From the NCBI RefSeq assembly GCF_014207955.1, contig NZ_JACHLK010000002.1:620001-684000 (forward strand): 64,000 nucleotides of DNA. The letters run 5' to 3'. A program made the translations under genes and the position numbers. The notes below the pieces were generated by a model. The model saw only the letters and a list, made by a program, of their open reading frames with translations, did no database searches and had not been told where the DNA came from. This DNA comes from Acidovorax soli (GTDB lineage: Bacteria; Pseudomonadota; Gammaproteobacteria; Burkholderiales; Burkholderiaceae_C). This document shows, piece after piece, positions 1 to 9,267 of the stretch. The first letter of the stretch is position 1; each line of letters begins with the position of its first letter.

Positions 1-439
1 CCAGGTCCAGCGTGCCCGCGGCGAGGCGTGCCATGGCCTCGGCGGAGCCCAGCACGTCGAGCCGTACGTCCACCTCCGGGCTCTGGCGCGCCAGCATGTC
101 CACTAGCCGGGGCAGCAGGTGCGGGCTGACGCCCGCCGTGGTGCCCAGGCGCACCAGGCCTTCGAGGCCGCGGGCGCGGCGGCGCACCTGCTCCACCACT
201 TCATCCGCCCCAGCCAGCAGCCGGCGGCCGCCTGCCACCAAGGCCTCGCCCGCAGGCGTCAGGCTGGCCTGCCGGCGCCCGCGCACTACCAGCTGGGCGT
301 TGAGGCGCGATTCGAGCTCGCTGATGTGCAGGCTCACCGTGGGCGGCGCCAGGTGCAGCGCCTGCGCTGCGGCAGCCAGGGTGCCCAGGTCGGCAATGGC
401 GACCAGGGTCTGCACCTGGTCGAGGTTGAGGTTACGCAT
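1..439 (-). CDS. LysR-family transcriptional regulator (3' end outside window)
   Basis: The reading frame starts at the ATG at 439 and runs leftward off the window, so only about 146 N-terminal residues are present. The first ~60 residues form the winged helix-turn-helix of LysR regulators (starts MRNLNLDQVQTLVAIADLG, then an Ala-rich recognition helix and a PPTVSLHISELE segment). The start of the effector-binding domain follows. It is divergent from the EamA transporter gene at 510, with 70 bp between them. LysR proteins usually control the divergent neighbour and themselves, so it probably regulates that exporter; the ligand cannot be read from the sequence. Confidence 0.9.
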   Translation of the reverse strand, partial: MRNLNLDQVQTLVAIADLGTLAAAAQALHLAPPTVSLHISELESRLNAQLVVRGRRQASLTPAGEALVAGGRRLLAGADEVVEQVRRRARGLEGLVRLGTTAGVSPHLLPRLVDMLARQSPEVDVRLDVLGSAEAMARLAAGTLDL

Positions 440-447
440 CAGAAATC

Positions 448-473
448 CTGAATTCAGCGGTCATTGAATTCAA
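448..473. promoter_or_regulatory. Tandem palindromes in the LysR/EamA divergent intergenic region
   Basis: Two near-identical 10-bp palindromes, CTGAATTCAG (448-457) and TTGAATTCAA (464-473), share the core TGAATTCA and are centred 16 bp apart, between the two divergent starts. LysR regulators bind paired dyads just upstream of their own gene. These are therefore the likely operator, by inference from position and symmetry. Confidence 0.5.
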
Positions 474-509
474 CTTTACAGATGTCTTAGCCCGCAAGAC
501 CATCCCCGG

Positions 510-1364
510 ATGCTTACCAACGACGTTTTTTTCATCGTGCTGCTGTCCGCCGTGCTCAATGCGGGCTGGAACAGCGCCATCAAGATCGGCGGCGACCGCA
601 CCACCGCCATGGCCCTCACCACCCTGGTTGGCAGCGCGCTGTCGCTGCTGGCCCTGCCCTGGGTGGAACTGCCCGGCGCTGCCTCAGCCTGGGGGTTGCT
701 GGCGCTGTCCATCGCCATCCACACGGCCTACCACTTCGCGCTGCCGCTGGCCTACAACCATGGCGACCTGGGGCAGGTCTACCCCATCGCGCGCGGCTCG
801 GCGCCCGTGATGGTAGTGGCGGGCGGCGCGCTGCTCGCTGGCGAATGGCCTGGTGCCGGCGGACTGCTGGGCGTGCTGTGCCTGTGCGCCGGGGTACTTT
901 CGCTCGCGCTGCTCAAGAAGGCCGGCCCGCACGGGCACCACCGCAAGGCCGTGGCCTATGCACTGCTGAGCGGCGCATTGATTGCTGCCTACACGGTGGT
1001 GGACGCACTCGGCGCCCGGCAGTCCGGCGCCGCCATCGGCTTCGCGGTGCTTGTCACGCTGGGCGACGGCATTGCCACAGCGCTCATCGTGCTGTGGTGG
1101 AAGGGGCCGCGCGCCTTTGCCGTTGACCGCCGGGCGCTGCAGCTGTGCGCGGCCGCGGGTGCCATGCAGATGGGCGCCTATTGGACCGCCGTGTGGGCCC
1201 TGGCGCGCGCCCCCATGGGCCAGGTGTCGGCCCTGCGCGAGACCAGCGTACTGCTGGTGGCGCTGGTCTCGGCCTGGGTGCTCAAGGAGCGTGTAGGGCC
1301 CGGGCGCATCGTGGCGGCCGCGCTGGTGTTTACAGGCATTGCGGGCATCCGGCTGGGTTCATAG
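510..1364 (+). CDS. EamA/DMT-family transporter
   Basis: Inner-membrane drug/metabolite transporter of 284 residues. The protein is almost wholly hydrophobic, with about 10 predicted membrane segments in two EamA-like halves (roughly 1-135 and 145-284). The halves are separated by a short basic/His-rich loop (KKAGPHGHHRK). The second half ends with the usual late EamA pattern (VSALRETSVLLVALVSAWVL, then KERVG). The start MLTNDVFF follows the LysR divergent promoter region. Family members export amino acids or metabolites; the substrate here is unknown. Confidence 0.85.
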   Translation: MLTNDVFFIVLLSAVLNAGWNSAIKIGGDRTTAMALTTLVGSALSLLALPWVELPGAASAWGLLALSIAIHTAYHFALPLAYNHGDLGQVYPIARGSAPVMVVAGGALLAGEWPGAGGLLGVLCLCAGVLSLALLKKAGPHGHHRKAVAYALLSGALIAAYTVVDALGARQSGAAIGFAVLVTLGDGIATALIVLWWKGPRAFAVDRRALQLCAAAGAMQMGAYWTAVWALARAPMGQVSALRETSVLLVALVSAWVLKERVGPGRIVAAALVFTGIAGIRLGS

Positions 1365-1394
1365 CGCTGCCGCATGCGGTTGGTATAAACAGGA

Positions 1395-2186
1395 ATGCCT
1401 TCTGTTGCCGCACCTCTTGCACTGACGCCCCCGACCACCCCCGAAGCGCTTATCCGCGCCCTCGAAGAACGCGCCTTCAATGCCTGGCCTGCGCGCCAGA
1501 GCGTGCTCCATTCCGGCTGGGTGTTCCGCCTGTCGGGTGGCTTCACCAAGCGCGCCAATTCGGCCAATGCCATCGAGGCCGGCGCCTCCTTCAGCGGCGT
1601 GCGCGCCGCCGCCGAGGCGCTGTATGCGCGGCATGGCCTGCCGGCCGTGTTCCGCATCTCGCCCCTGGCCCACCCCGATGCCGACCGGGAGCTGGCCGAA
1701 GCCGGCTACACCCATTTCGATCCCTCGCAGGTGATGGCCAGCGCCGGGCTGGAGGCAGCGCAGGCCCATGCCGGCGTGCAGATCGACGCGACGCCTTCGG
1801 CCAGCTGGCTCGATGGCTTTGCCGCCGCCAATGGGGTGCGCGCGCCGTACCACGCCATCCACCACGGCATGGTGCATGCCATTGCCCTGCCCTGTGCGTT
1901 TGCCAGCCTGCGCGATGGCACGGGCCAGACCATCGGCTTTGGCCTGGCGGTGCTGGAGCGCGGGGCCATCGGGCTTTATGACGTCGTCGTCGATCCTGCT
2001 TTTCGCGGACAGGGGCATGGGCGAGAGCTTGTCTGTGCGCTGCTGCAGTGGGGGCGGGATGTGGGGGCGGTGTCGGCCTACCTGCAGGTGCGCACGGTCA
2101 ATGAGGTGGCTCGGCGTTTGTATGCGGGGTTGGGGTTTGCCGAGGTGTATGGGTACCACTATCGGATTCCGCCGTTGATGGCGTGA
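1395..2186 (+). CDS. GNAT-family N-acetyltransferase
   Basis: 263 residues. The C-terminal half carries the acetyl-CoA binding motif A of GNAT enzymes (DVVVDPAFRGQGHGRELV, about residues 196-213), then the motif B region with VARRLYAGLGFAEVYGYHYR. The N-terminal half resembles the first, degenerate GNAT fold seen in double-domain acetyltransferases (FRLSGGFTKRANSANA). It lies 30 bp after the EamA gene and could be co-transcribed with it. The acceptor substrate is unknown. Cytoplasmic. Confidence 0.85.
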   Translation: MPSVAAPLALTPPTTPEALIRALEERAFNAWPARQSVLHSGWVFRLSGGFTKRANSANAIEAGASFSGVRAAAEALYARHGLPAVFRISPLAHPDADRELAEAGYTHFDPSQVMASAGLEAAQAHAGVQIDATPSASWLDGFAAANGVRAPYHAIHHGMVHAIALPCAFASLRDGTGQTIGFGLAVLERGAIGLYDVVVDPAFRGQGHGRELVCALLQWGRDVGAVSAYLQVRTVNEVARRLYAGLGFAEVYGYHYRIPPLMA

Positions 2187-2310
2187 CTGCGCTTCGTGGT
2201 TGCTGTTTGCCTTGATTGAGTGCGGGAGCCGGGATGTGCGCCCGGCCTCCGCCTTCAACCAAGGCACACCGGATCAAAGCGAAGCGACACCCCGGACAAG
2301 CAATCAGAAA

Positions 2311-2877
2311 TCACTTCGGCAACAGCACCTTGTCCACCACGTGAATCACCCCATTGGACTGGTACACATCCGCAATCGTCACATTCGCCGTACCGCCTTT
2401 TTCATCGGTCAGCATGATGGCCTTGCCACTGGCCTTGGCCGTGAGCGTGCCCCCCGCCACTGTCTTGATGCTGGCCATGCCCTTGCCATCGGCAATCATC
2501 TTGGACAGAGCCGCCGCATCCCACTTGCCCGCCACCACGTGGTAGGTCAGCACCGTGGTCAGCGTGGCCTTGTTCTCGGGCTTGAGGAGGTTGTCCACGG
2601 TGCCGGCGGGCAGCGCAGCAAACGCGGCGTTGGTCGGTGCAAACACGGTGAAGGGGCCCGGGCCCTTCAGGGTATCGACCAGGCCTGCGGCCTTGACCGC
2701 AGCCACGAGTGTGGTATGGTCCTTGGAGTTCACGGCGTTGTCGATGATGTCCTTGCTGGCCAGCATGGGGGCGCCGCCCACCATCACGTCGGCAGCCATG
2801 GAAGGAACGGCGGCGGCAGCAGCCAGGGCTGCGGCCAGGCCGAGGGAGGCAAGGCGGGCATGGAAACGGAGGGTCAT
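2311..2877 (-). CDS. Secreted fasciclin (FAS1) domain protein
   Basis: 188 residues. An N-terminal Sec signal peptide (MTLRFHARLASLGLAAALAA, likely cleavage after SMA at about residue 28) precedes one complete FAS1 domain (about 40-188). Both FAS1 hallmarks are visible: FTVFAPTNAAFAALPAGTV (H1 region) and the YH motif in LTYHVVAGKW, ending with NGVIHVVDKVLLPK. Single-domain bacterial FAS1 proteins are periplasmic or exported adhesion/stress proteins. A purine-rich Shine-Dalgarno (CAGGAG) lies just upstream. Stand-alone gene. Confidence 0.9.
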   Translation of the reverse strand: MTLRFHARLASLGLAAALAAAAAVPSMAADVMVGGAPMLASKDIIDNAVNSKDHTTLVAAVKAAGLVDTLKGPGPFTVFAPTNAAFAALPAGTVDNLLKPENKATLTTVLTYHVVAGKWDAAALSKMIADGKGMASIKTVAGGTLTAKASGKAIMLTDEKGGTANVTIADVYQSNGVIHVVDKVLLPK

Positions 2878-2993
2878 GGAAATCTCCTGAAGTCGATGGA
2901 TGGACTGTGGGTGGCCACGTGAACACCACGCAGCTGTCCATCAATACGGGGAGGCTTCAGGGTCGGATGCGGCCTCGCGCAACAGACTGGTAA

Positions 2994-3036
2994 CAAAAAA
3001 ACAATCGCCCCGAGGCGCGAACGGCCAGGGGGCGAT
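2994..3036 (-). terminator. Rho-independent terminator of the decarboxylase gene
   Basis: On the minus strand, ATCGCCCC (3036-3029) pairs with GGGGCGAT (3011-3004) and is followed by a run of T interrupted once. It lies about 55 bp downstream of the decarboxylase stop. Confidence 0.8.
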
Positions 3037-3090
3037 GCAATGGGTGATGCCGGACCCGGCGGGCCTTGCCCGCCCAGGATCGCGGGTGGA

Positions 3091-5475
3091 TCAGATCGTG
3101 CGGCCGAAAGGTCCGTCCGAGCCTACCTGCACCAGGTTCTTGTCCGTCGCCAGCGGCTTTGCATTCTTCTTGCCAGCAGGCTTGGCGGCAGACACCTCCT
3201 CGGCCACGCAGTCCGCGTAGTAGCGCACGTTGCCGTTCTCGTCCTCCACCTCCACCAGGCCGTGGATGTCGGTCTCGAAGCCCGGGCACAGCTTGGCGAA
3301 TTCGCGGGCGAACTTGAGGTAGTCCACGATCTTCTTGTTGAAGACTTCACCGGGGATCAGGAGCGGAATGCCCGGTGGGTACGGCGTGACCAGGCCCACG
3401 GTGATGCGGCCTTCGAGCTGGTCGACCTCCACGCGCTCGGTCTTGCGGTGCGCGATGTGCGCGTACGCGTCCGACGGCTTCATGGCCGGCGTGAGGTCCG
3501 ACAAATACATCTCGGTCGTCAGGCGCGCGATGTCGTACTTGGCGTACATCTCGTGCACGTGCTGGCACAGGTCCTGCAGGCCCATGCGCTCGTAGCGCTT
3601 GTGCTGCTGGCAGAACTCGGGAAGGATGCGCCACATGGGCTGGTTCTTCTCGTAGTCGTCCTTGAACTGCTGCAGCGCGGTGAGCAGCGTGTTCCAGCGG
3701 CCCTTGGTGATGCCGATGGTGAACATCACGAAGAAGCTGTACAGGCCGGTCTTCTCGACCACCACGCCGTGCTCGGCCAGGTACTTGGTGACGATGGACG
3801 CGGGGATGCCCTTCTTGTCGAACTTGCCGTCCAGGTTCAGGCCGGGCGTGACAATGGTCGACTTGATCGGGTCGAGCATGTTGAAGCCGTCGGCCAGCTG
3901 GCCGAAGCCATGCCACTTGGTGCCGGCCTTCTTGCCCTTGGCGTCGCTGCGGATGATCCAGTCCTCGGCGCGGCCAATGCCTTCGTCCACCAGCTTGTCC
4001 GGGCCCCAGACCTTAAACCACCAGTCGTTCTTGCCGAAATCGTCCTCGATCTGGCGCATGGCGCGGCGGAAATCGAGCGCCTCCAGGATGCTTTCCTCCA
4101 CCAGCGCGGTGCCGCCGGGCGGCTCCATCATCGCGGCGGCCACGTCGCAGCTGGCGATGATGCTGTACTGCGGGCTGGTGCTGGTGTGCATCAGGTAGGC
4201 CTCGTTGAAGAGGTGGCGGTCCAGCTTGGCGGTCTGCGAGTCCTGCACCAGCACGTGGCTGGCCTGGCTGATGCCGGCCAACAGCTTGTGGATGGACTGC
4301 GTGGCATAGGTCACCGAATGCTTGGGGCGCGTGCGCTTCTTGCCCATGGCGTGGTAGGTGCCATAGAAGGGGTGGAAGGCGGCGTGCGGCAGCCAGGCCT
4401 CATCGAAGTGCAGGTTGTCCACGTAGCCATCGAGCATGCCCTTGATGGTCTCGGTGTTGTAGAGCACGCCGTCGTAGGTCGATTGCGTGAGGGTCAGCAC
4501 GCGCGGCTTGACCTTCTTGGCGTCCACGCCCTTGAGCAAGGGGTTGGCCTTGATCTTGGCCTGGATGGCCTCGGGCTCGAACTCGCTTTGCGGGATGGGG
4601 CCGATGATGCCGAAGTGGTTGCGCGTGGGCTTCATGAACACCGGGATGGCCCCGGTCATGATGATGCTGTGCAGAATGGACTTGTGGCAGTTGCGGTCCA
4701 CCACCACCACGTCGCCCGGGGCCACGGTGTGGTGCCACACCATCTTGTTGGAGGTGCTGGTGCCGTTGGTCACGAAGAAGCAGTGGTCGGCATTGAAGAT
4801 GCGCGCGGCATTGCGCTCGCTCTCGCCGATGGCGCCGTTGTGGTCCAGCAGCTGGCCGAGTTCTTCGACCGCGTTGCACACGTCGGCGCGCAGCATGTTC
4901 TCGCCGTAGAACTGGTGGTACATCTGGCCCACCGGGCTCTTGAGGAAGGCCACGCCGCCCGAGTGGCCGGGGCAATGCCAGCTGTAGGAGCCGTCTTCGG
5001 CGTAGTCGAGCAGCGCCTTGAAGAATGGCGGCTGCACGCTCTCCAGGTAGCTCTTGGCCTCGCGGATGATGTGGCGCGCCACGAACTCGGGCGTGTCCTC
5101 GAACATGTGGATGAAGCCGTGCAGCTCGCGCAGGATGTCGTTGGGCAGGTGGCGGCTGGTCTTGGTCTCGCCGTGCACGTAGATCGGCACCTCGGCGTTC
5201 TTGCGCCGCACTTCGCCGATGAAGTTGCGCAGGCTCAGCACCACGGGGTCCAGGCCTTCGCCGAGGGTGAACTCCTCGTCGTCGATGGACAAAATGAACG
5301 CGCTGGCGCGGCTTTGCTGCTGCGCGAACTGCGACAGATCACCATAGCTGGTGACACCCACCACCTCGAAGCCCTCGGCCTCGATGGCCTGCGCCAGGGC
5401 ACGGATGCCCAGGCCCGAGGTGTTTTCGGAACGATAGTCCTCGTCGATGATGATGATGGGAAAACGAAACTTCAT
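3091..5475 (-). CDS. Orn/Lys/Arg decarboxylase, class I PLP-dependent
   Basis: Large fold-type I decarboxylase of basic amino acids. The start was placed at MKFRFPIIIIDEDYRSEN (5475) because GGAGG sits 6 bp upstream; a longer frame to 5514 lacks this. 794 residues, slightly longer than E. coli AdiA/CadA. N-terminal wing (receiver-like) domain ~1-125; large PLP domain with the PGH..G motif (HCPGHSGG) and the Schiff-base lysine in SIHKLLAG at about residue 397; C-terminal OKR domain to the end. Specificity among arginine, lysine and ornithine cannot be assigned by eye. Stand-alone with its own terminator, so biosynthetic or acid-stress use are both possible. Confidence 0.93.
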   Translation of the reverse strand: MKFRFPIIIIDEDYRSENTSGLGIRALAQAIEAEGFEVVGVTSYGDLSQFAQQQSRASAFILSIDDEEFTLGEGLDPVVLSLRNFIGEVRRKNAEVPIYVHGETKTSRHLPNDILRELHGFIHMFEDTPEFVARHIIREAKSYLESVQPPFFKALLDYAEDGSYSWHCPGHSGGVAFLKSPVGQMYHQFYGENMLRADVCNAVEELGQLLDHNGAIGESERNAARIFNADHCFFVTNGTSTSNKMVWHHTVAPGDVVVVDRNCHKSILHSIIMTGAIPVFMKPTRNHFGIIGPIPQSEFEPEAIQAKIKANPLLKGVDAKKVKPRVLTLTQSTYDGVLYNTETIKGMLDGYVDNLHFDEAWLPHAAFHPFYGTYHAMGKKRTRPKHSVTYATQSIHKLLAGISQASHVLVQDSQTAKLDRHLFNEAYLMHTSTSPQYSIIASCDVAAAMMEPPGGTALVEESILEALDFRRAMRQIEDDFGKNDWWFKVWGPDKLVDEGIGRAEDWIIRSDAKGKKAGTKWHGFGQLADGFNMLDPIKSTIVTPGLNLDGKFDKKGIPASIVTKYLAEHGVVVEKTGLYSFFVMFTIGITKGRWNTLLTALQQFKDDYEKNQPMWRILPEFCQQHKRYERMGLQDLCQHVHEMYAKYDIARLTTEMYLSDLTPAMKPSDAYAHIAHRKTERVEVDQLEGRITVGLVTPYPPGIPLLIPGEVFNKKIVDYLKFAREFAKLCPGFETDIHGLVEVEDENGNVRYYADCVAEEVSAAKPAGKKNAKPLATDKNLVQVGSDGPFGRTI

Positions 5476-5677
5476 GCGCAGCCTCCGTGAAACCGTGCCC
5501 TGCCGGCCAACCAAAAAACGAAATAGGCGCGAAGTGTAAGGAATAAGCTTGTCAGACCTTTGAACTGGGGGTCTTTTGACCCAGAATGTGGTGCATTAAG
5601 AACAACCGACACACAGGTTGTTTACGATCTGAACAACAGACAGACAAATAGACAAACAACGTGAGGAGGAGGTAGGT

Positions 5678-6103
5678 ATGGCGGAATCCACCATCTGGTG
5701 GCTGTTGGCAGGCGGTGTGGTGATCGCGGAGCTGCTCACCGGCACCTTCTACCTGCTCATGCTGGCCGTGGGCCTGGTGGCAGGTGCCCTTGCTGCCCAC
5801 CTGGGCTTGGGCGCTCCCCTGCAGATCGTGGCGGCGGCCGTGGTCGGTATCGGCGCCGTTCTGGCGTTGCACCAGGGCAAGCGTCGCCGTCCGGGCGATC
5901 CATCGGCCCGGGCAGACCGCAGTGTGAACCTGGACGTGGGCGAAACCTTGATGATCGAGAGCTGGAACGCCGACGGCACCAGCGTCGTCAAATACCGTGG
6001 CGCCACCTGGACCGCCATCCACCGCCCCGGCGTCACCCCTTCCACGGGCATGCACCGCGTTTCGGAGCTGGTGGGCAACCGCCTGCTCGTAGATCCCGTC
6101 TGA
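5678..6103 (+). CDS. NfeD-family membrane protein
   Basis: 141 residues. Two to three N-terminal membrane segments (about 5-75) are followed by a C-terminal OB-fold (VGETLMIESWNADGTSVVKY, then RGATWTA) typical of the short NfeD/YbbJ type. Strong Shine-Dalgarno GAGGAGGAGG just upstream. It is followed by the SPFH protein gene at 6209. NfeD-SPFH pairs are a known two-gene unit in which NfeD partners the stomatin-like protein in membrane microdomains. Confidence 0.88.
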   Translation: MAESTIWWLLAGGVVIAELLTGTFYLLMLAVGLVAGALAAHLGLGAPLQIVAAAVVGIGAVLALHQGKRRRPGDPSARADRSVNLDVGETLMIESWNADGTSVVKYRGATWTAIHRPGVTPSTGMHRVSELVGNRLLVDPV

Positions 6104-6208
6104 ACACCAGGGCGAGCGGGACTGACAGCGCTTGGCCAGGGCCTGGCAAGCTGTTCGCCCACCCTTCTGGCCCATCCTTAGATTCGCAGAACCAAGAAAG
6201 GCTCTCTC

Positions 6209-7135
6209 ATGGATAGCAAAACCATCGTCGCCCTCGTGATCTTCGTGATCTTCGTGGTCTTCGTCATCCGCTCGGTCAAGGTCGTCCCCCAGCAGAACGC
6301 CTGGGTCAAGGAGCGCCTGGGCAAGTACGCAGGCACGCTCACGCCCGGCCTCAACTTCCTGATCCCCTTCGTTGACAAGGTAGCCTACAAGCACAGCCTG
6401 AAGGAAATCCCGCTCGACGTGCCCAGCCAGGTCTGCATCACGCGCGACAACACCCAGCTGCAGGTGGACGGCATCCTGTACTTCCAGGTGACCGACCCCA
6501 TGCGCGCCAGCTACGGTTCGTCCAACTACATCATGGCCGTGACGCAGCTGGCGCAGACCTCGCTGCGCTCGGTGATCGGCAAGCTCGAACTGGACAAGAC
6601 CTTCGAGGAGCGCGACATCATCAACGCCCAGGTGGTGCAGGCCATTGACGAGGCGGCCCTCAACTGGGGCGTGAAGGTGCTGCGCTACGAGATCAAGGAC
6701 CTGACGCCGCCGGCCGAGATCCTGCGCTCCATGCAGGCCCAGATCACCGCCGAGCGCGAAAAGCGCGCGCTGATCGCGGCCTCGGAGGGCCGCCGCCAGG
6801 AGCAGATCAACATCGCCACCGGCGAGCGCGAGGCCTTCATCGCTCGCTCCGAGGGTGAGAAGCAGGCCCAGATCAACAACGCCCAGGGCGAGGCCGCCTC
6901 CATCACCGCCGTGGCCGAAGCCACGGCCCAGGCCATCGAGCGCGTGGCCGCCGCCATCCGCCAGCCCGGGGGCGAACAGGCCGTGCAGCTCAAGGTGGCC
7001 GAGAAGGCCGTGGACGCCTACGGCAAGGTGGCCGCCGATGCCAACACCACCCTGATCGTACCCAGCAACATGACCGAGGTCTCGGCCCTGATCGGCTCGG
7101 CCATGAAGATGGTGCAGCTGCAAAAGCCGGTGTGA
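6209..7135 (+). CDS. SPFH/Band 7 protein (QmcA/paraslipin type)
   Basis: 308 residues. One N-terminal membrane anchor (about 5-22), then a Band 7/SPFH domain (about 23-190; PQQNAWVKERLGKYAGTLTP, DGILYFQVTDP, RSVIGKLELDKTFEERD). An Ala/Glu-rich coiled coil follows (about 190-255; AEREKRALIAASEGRRQEQI). This architecture and the upstream NfeD gene match QmcA (YbbK)-like paraslipins, which oligomerise at the inner membrane. The start is preceded by GAAAGGCTCTC, a moderate ribosome site. It probably forms an operon with NfeD. Confidence 0.92.
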   Translation: MDSKTIVALVIFVIFVVFVIRSVKVVPQQNAWVKERLGKYAGTLTPGLNFLIPFVDKVAYKHSLKEIPLDVPSQVCITRDNTQLQVDGILYFQVTDPMRASYGSSNYIMAVTQLAQTSLRSVIGKLELDKTFEERDIINAQVVQAIDEAALNWGVKVLRYEIKDLTPPAEILRSMQAQITAEREKRALIAASEGRRQEQINIATGEREAFIARSEGEKQAQINNAQGEAASITAVAEATAQAIERVAAAIRQPGGEQAVQLKVAEKAVDAYGKVAADANTTLIVPSNMTEVSALIGSAMKMVQLQKPV

Positions 7136-7211
7136 TGCGCACTGGCCATCGCCAGATGCAGATTTTTTGATCGAATCGGCCCTTTTCTCCAAAACAGCCA
7201 AAACCTGTGGC

Positions 7212-7217
7212 TATAAT
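7212..7217 (+). promoter_or_regulatory. -10 element of the tRNA-Ser promoter
   Basis: A perfect TATAAT lies 10 bp upstream of the tRNA 5' end. No good -35 hexamer is visible at the 17-bp spacing. Assigned by position. Confidence 0.5.
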
Positions 7218-7227
7218 CGAGGGCTTC

Positions 7228-7317
<90 letters not shown>

Positions 7318-7331
7318 TAAAGCAAGCAAAC

Positions 7332-7357
7332 AAGCGCCTTTCGGGGCGCTTTTTTGT
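7332..7357 (+). terminator. Rho-independent terminator after tRNA-Ser
   Basis: AAGCGCC (7332-7338) pairs with GGCGCTT (7345-7351) around a 6-nt loop and runs into a T tract. It lies 15 bp after the tRNA. Confidence 0.88.
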
Positions 7358-8138
7358 TTTTTGCACCTTTGATTGCACCATTGGTGGAAGTGATTGGATC
7401 GACGGGAATTGGCACGTTTCGAGGTGACGATCTCGTTCCCGCTCACCCATTCCGAGCAGGCATGTAGTCCGCCTGAGCTTCAGAAAGATCCGGTGCAAGG
7501 ACTCTGCGGCCGGGTAATGTCGTCGAAGCGACGTTGTATGGGCACGCGATCGGGGCCTCCCACGAAGCCTTTAAAGCCTCATACGCGCGAGTGCGACCGA
7601 TTGCCAAACGAGTCTTGCTTGATGTCTTCGCCCCTGCGCGGCATTCGCCAACGCCCCAACGAGACGCATTCCGGCACCTTGCACCTGTAGCGAGCTCTGG
7701 TTGGCTTGCTGATCGCAAGCCCTAAAACTGCTAGCGCCACCGCACCACGCGAGTAGTGCTCAGAAGACTCTTGGTAGGTTGGATATGCCGAAACTCCATG
7801 GAGACCGCCGACGCTTCACGGGCGCGCGAACTATCGCACTTCGAGGGCAGGCGAACTAACTCGGAACAGCAGACGAACTAACTTTGCACTGCTTGTCGCA
7901 GCAGAGCTGCTATGACGGTGAGCTTTGCTGAACCAGGAGATACTTCCGGAGTCGCCTGGCGTGTCCAAATTTTGCCTTCAACACTCCGTGGCGATTGACG
8001 GTGAAGTGGTGGCACAGGTGAACGATTCGGTGGACAGGGTGTGGACCGCGCTTAAGATGAACCTAGTCATTGTCTACAGGTTATAGCTAGAAGCATTGCG
8101 GGGCATTTGGACGTCGATACCACTCTAGGCGTGGCGCA
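7358..8138. other. Gene-free segment downstream of tRNA-Ser
   Basis: 780 bp with only short, unconvincing frames. No integrase, IS end or direct repeat of the tRNA 3' end was found. A small direct repeat (gacgaactaac-like, ggcgaactaact at 7850-7861 and gacgaactaact at 7872-7883) is the only visible structure. Placement beside a tRNA suggests an old insertion/deletion scar, but nothing identifies the element. Confidence 0.4.
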
Positions 8139-9134
8139 TCAGCTTTCCTGCTCCTCAGCATCTGGCGTCTCACCTGTCAGTAGTGCATGCCGGAAGTACG
8201 GCCGCGCTGATGGGTCCAGAATTGCATCGAGCTGCTCGTACGTGGATTGCTCAGGCTGCAACCACGTGTCGATGTCTTTGGGGCGGATCGGCACCACGCA
8301 CCGGTCATGACCCACCGCTCGAACCTCGGGCGGCGGATCATCGGTGATGATGGCAAACGAGAGAAGGTCAGGCACTCCTGGTGCTGTCCAGCGGGCCCAG
8401 ACGCAAGCGAGCACCAGGTCCTGCTCAGGCTCGGGCCAAAACTCCACCACCACGGTTCCGGGCTTCTCGCCAGGTTGCAGCGACTGCCGACCTTCGGCCA
8501 GGTGCCTGGGCACGTGCTCATAGAAGCGGCTGATGACGATGACGCCGTGGGTCTTGCCGTACTGGTGCCTCCAGAAGCCCTTGAGCGAGTCCTTGCGAGC
8601 GTTGTAGCAACCTGGGAACTCCTTGTCGAAGGACTCGGGCACGTGCGACGGGCGGCAGTGGTATCGCATCAGCTTGAGCACCCGCTCGCCGTATTCCATC
8701 ACCATCACCGGTACATAGGAGCCGGGGAAGATCCGTGAGTCGATGGCACTCAAGCGGGTCTGGTGCAGCTTGGCGATCTTCTCTTCATACCAGGGGATCT
8801 TCTTGGTGGCGATGCGCTGGTCGGCGGCCGCCGTCTTGGTGAACTTGACCTGCAGCTTCGCGGTGGCCTTGGCCAGCCTGGCGCGCTGCGTCTCCAGGTC
8901 CGCCAACAGTTCCTTTTCTCGGTCGGCAGCATACTGCGCGATTGCCATCTTGATGTCGCGCTCGGCTTCGGACTGCGGCATTTCGAAGGCAGCTTCGACG
9001 CTCTTGGGGATCAGGATGCTGCTGTCGCCCAAGCGCCGGTAGAAGAGCTCGTAGAAGTTCTTGAGGCTCAACTTGGCCCCATATTCGCGGACGAACTTTG
9101 CGTAGTCGGACCGGACCATTGCGCTGTAGCACAT
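8139..9134 (-). CDS. SRAP-family protein (SOS response-associated peptidase, YedK/HMCES-like)
   Basis: 331 residues from the ATG at 9134. This start was chosen because Cys must be residue 2 (MCYSAM) to act in thiazolidine DNA-protein crosslinks at abasic sites, and CAGGAG lies upstream. The SRAP catalytic Asn (CYNARKDSL), a candidate catalytic Glu (FYEH) and the conserved HDR (GHDRCVVPI) are visible. A charged coiled-coil-like stretch of ~100 residues is inserted between the N-terminus and the Asn motif, making it longer than YedK (222 aa). It lies next to the Ku/LigD genes, which fits a DNA-damage role. Cytoplasmic. Confidence 0.88.
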   Translation of the reverse strand: MCYSAMVRSDYAKFVREYGAKLSLKNFYELFYRRLGDSSILIPKSVEAAFEMPQSEAERDIKMAIAQYAADREKELLADLETQRARLAKATAKLQVKFTKTAAADQRIATKKIPWYEEKIAKLHQTRLSAIDSRIFPGSYVPVMVMEYGERVLKLMRYHCRPSHVPESFDKEFPGCYNARKDSLKGFWRHQYGKTHGVIVISRFYEHVPRHLAEGRQSLQPGEKPGTVVVEFWPEPEQDLVLACVWARWTAPGVPDLLSFAIITDDPPPEVRAVGHDRCVVPIRPKDIDTWLQPEQSTYEQLDAILDPSARPYFRHALLTGETPDAEEQES

Positions 9135-9267
9135 CGGCAACTCCTGAACAGTGAACCAGTATGCCGCAGCGCACAATGGGAACTGGCTCCCGATTGCTTG
9201 TCTGCAGGCATATTTCGGGCCATTTTTGCTACTATTCGGCGCAAAGATTTGCCAATAGGGTGATGGC

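Noticed and set aside
3040..5490. An 816-codon open frame on the plus strand opposite the decarboxylase gene
   Set aside because: His/Val/Gly-rich shadow of a GC-rich gene; the minus strand has clear family motifs, ribosome site and terminator.
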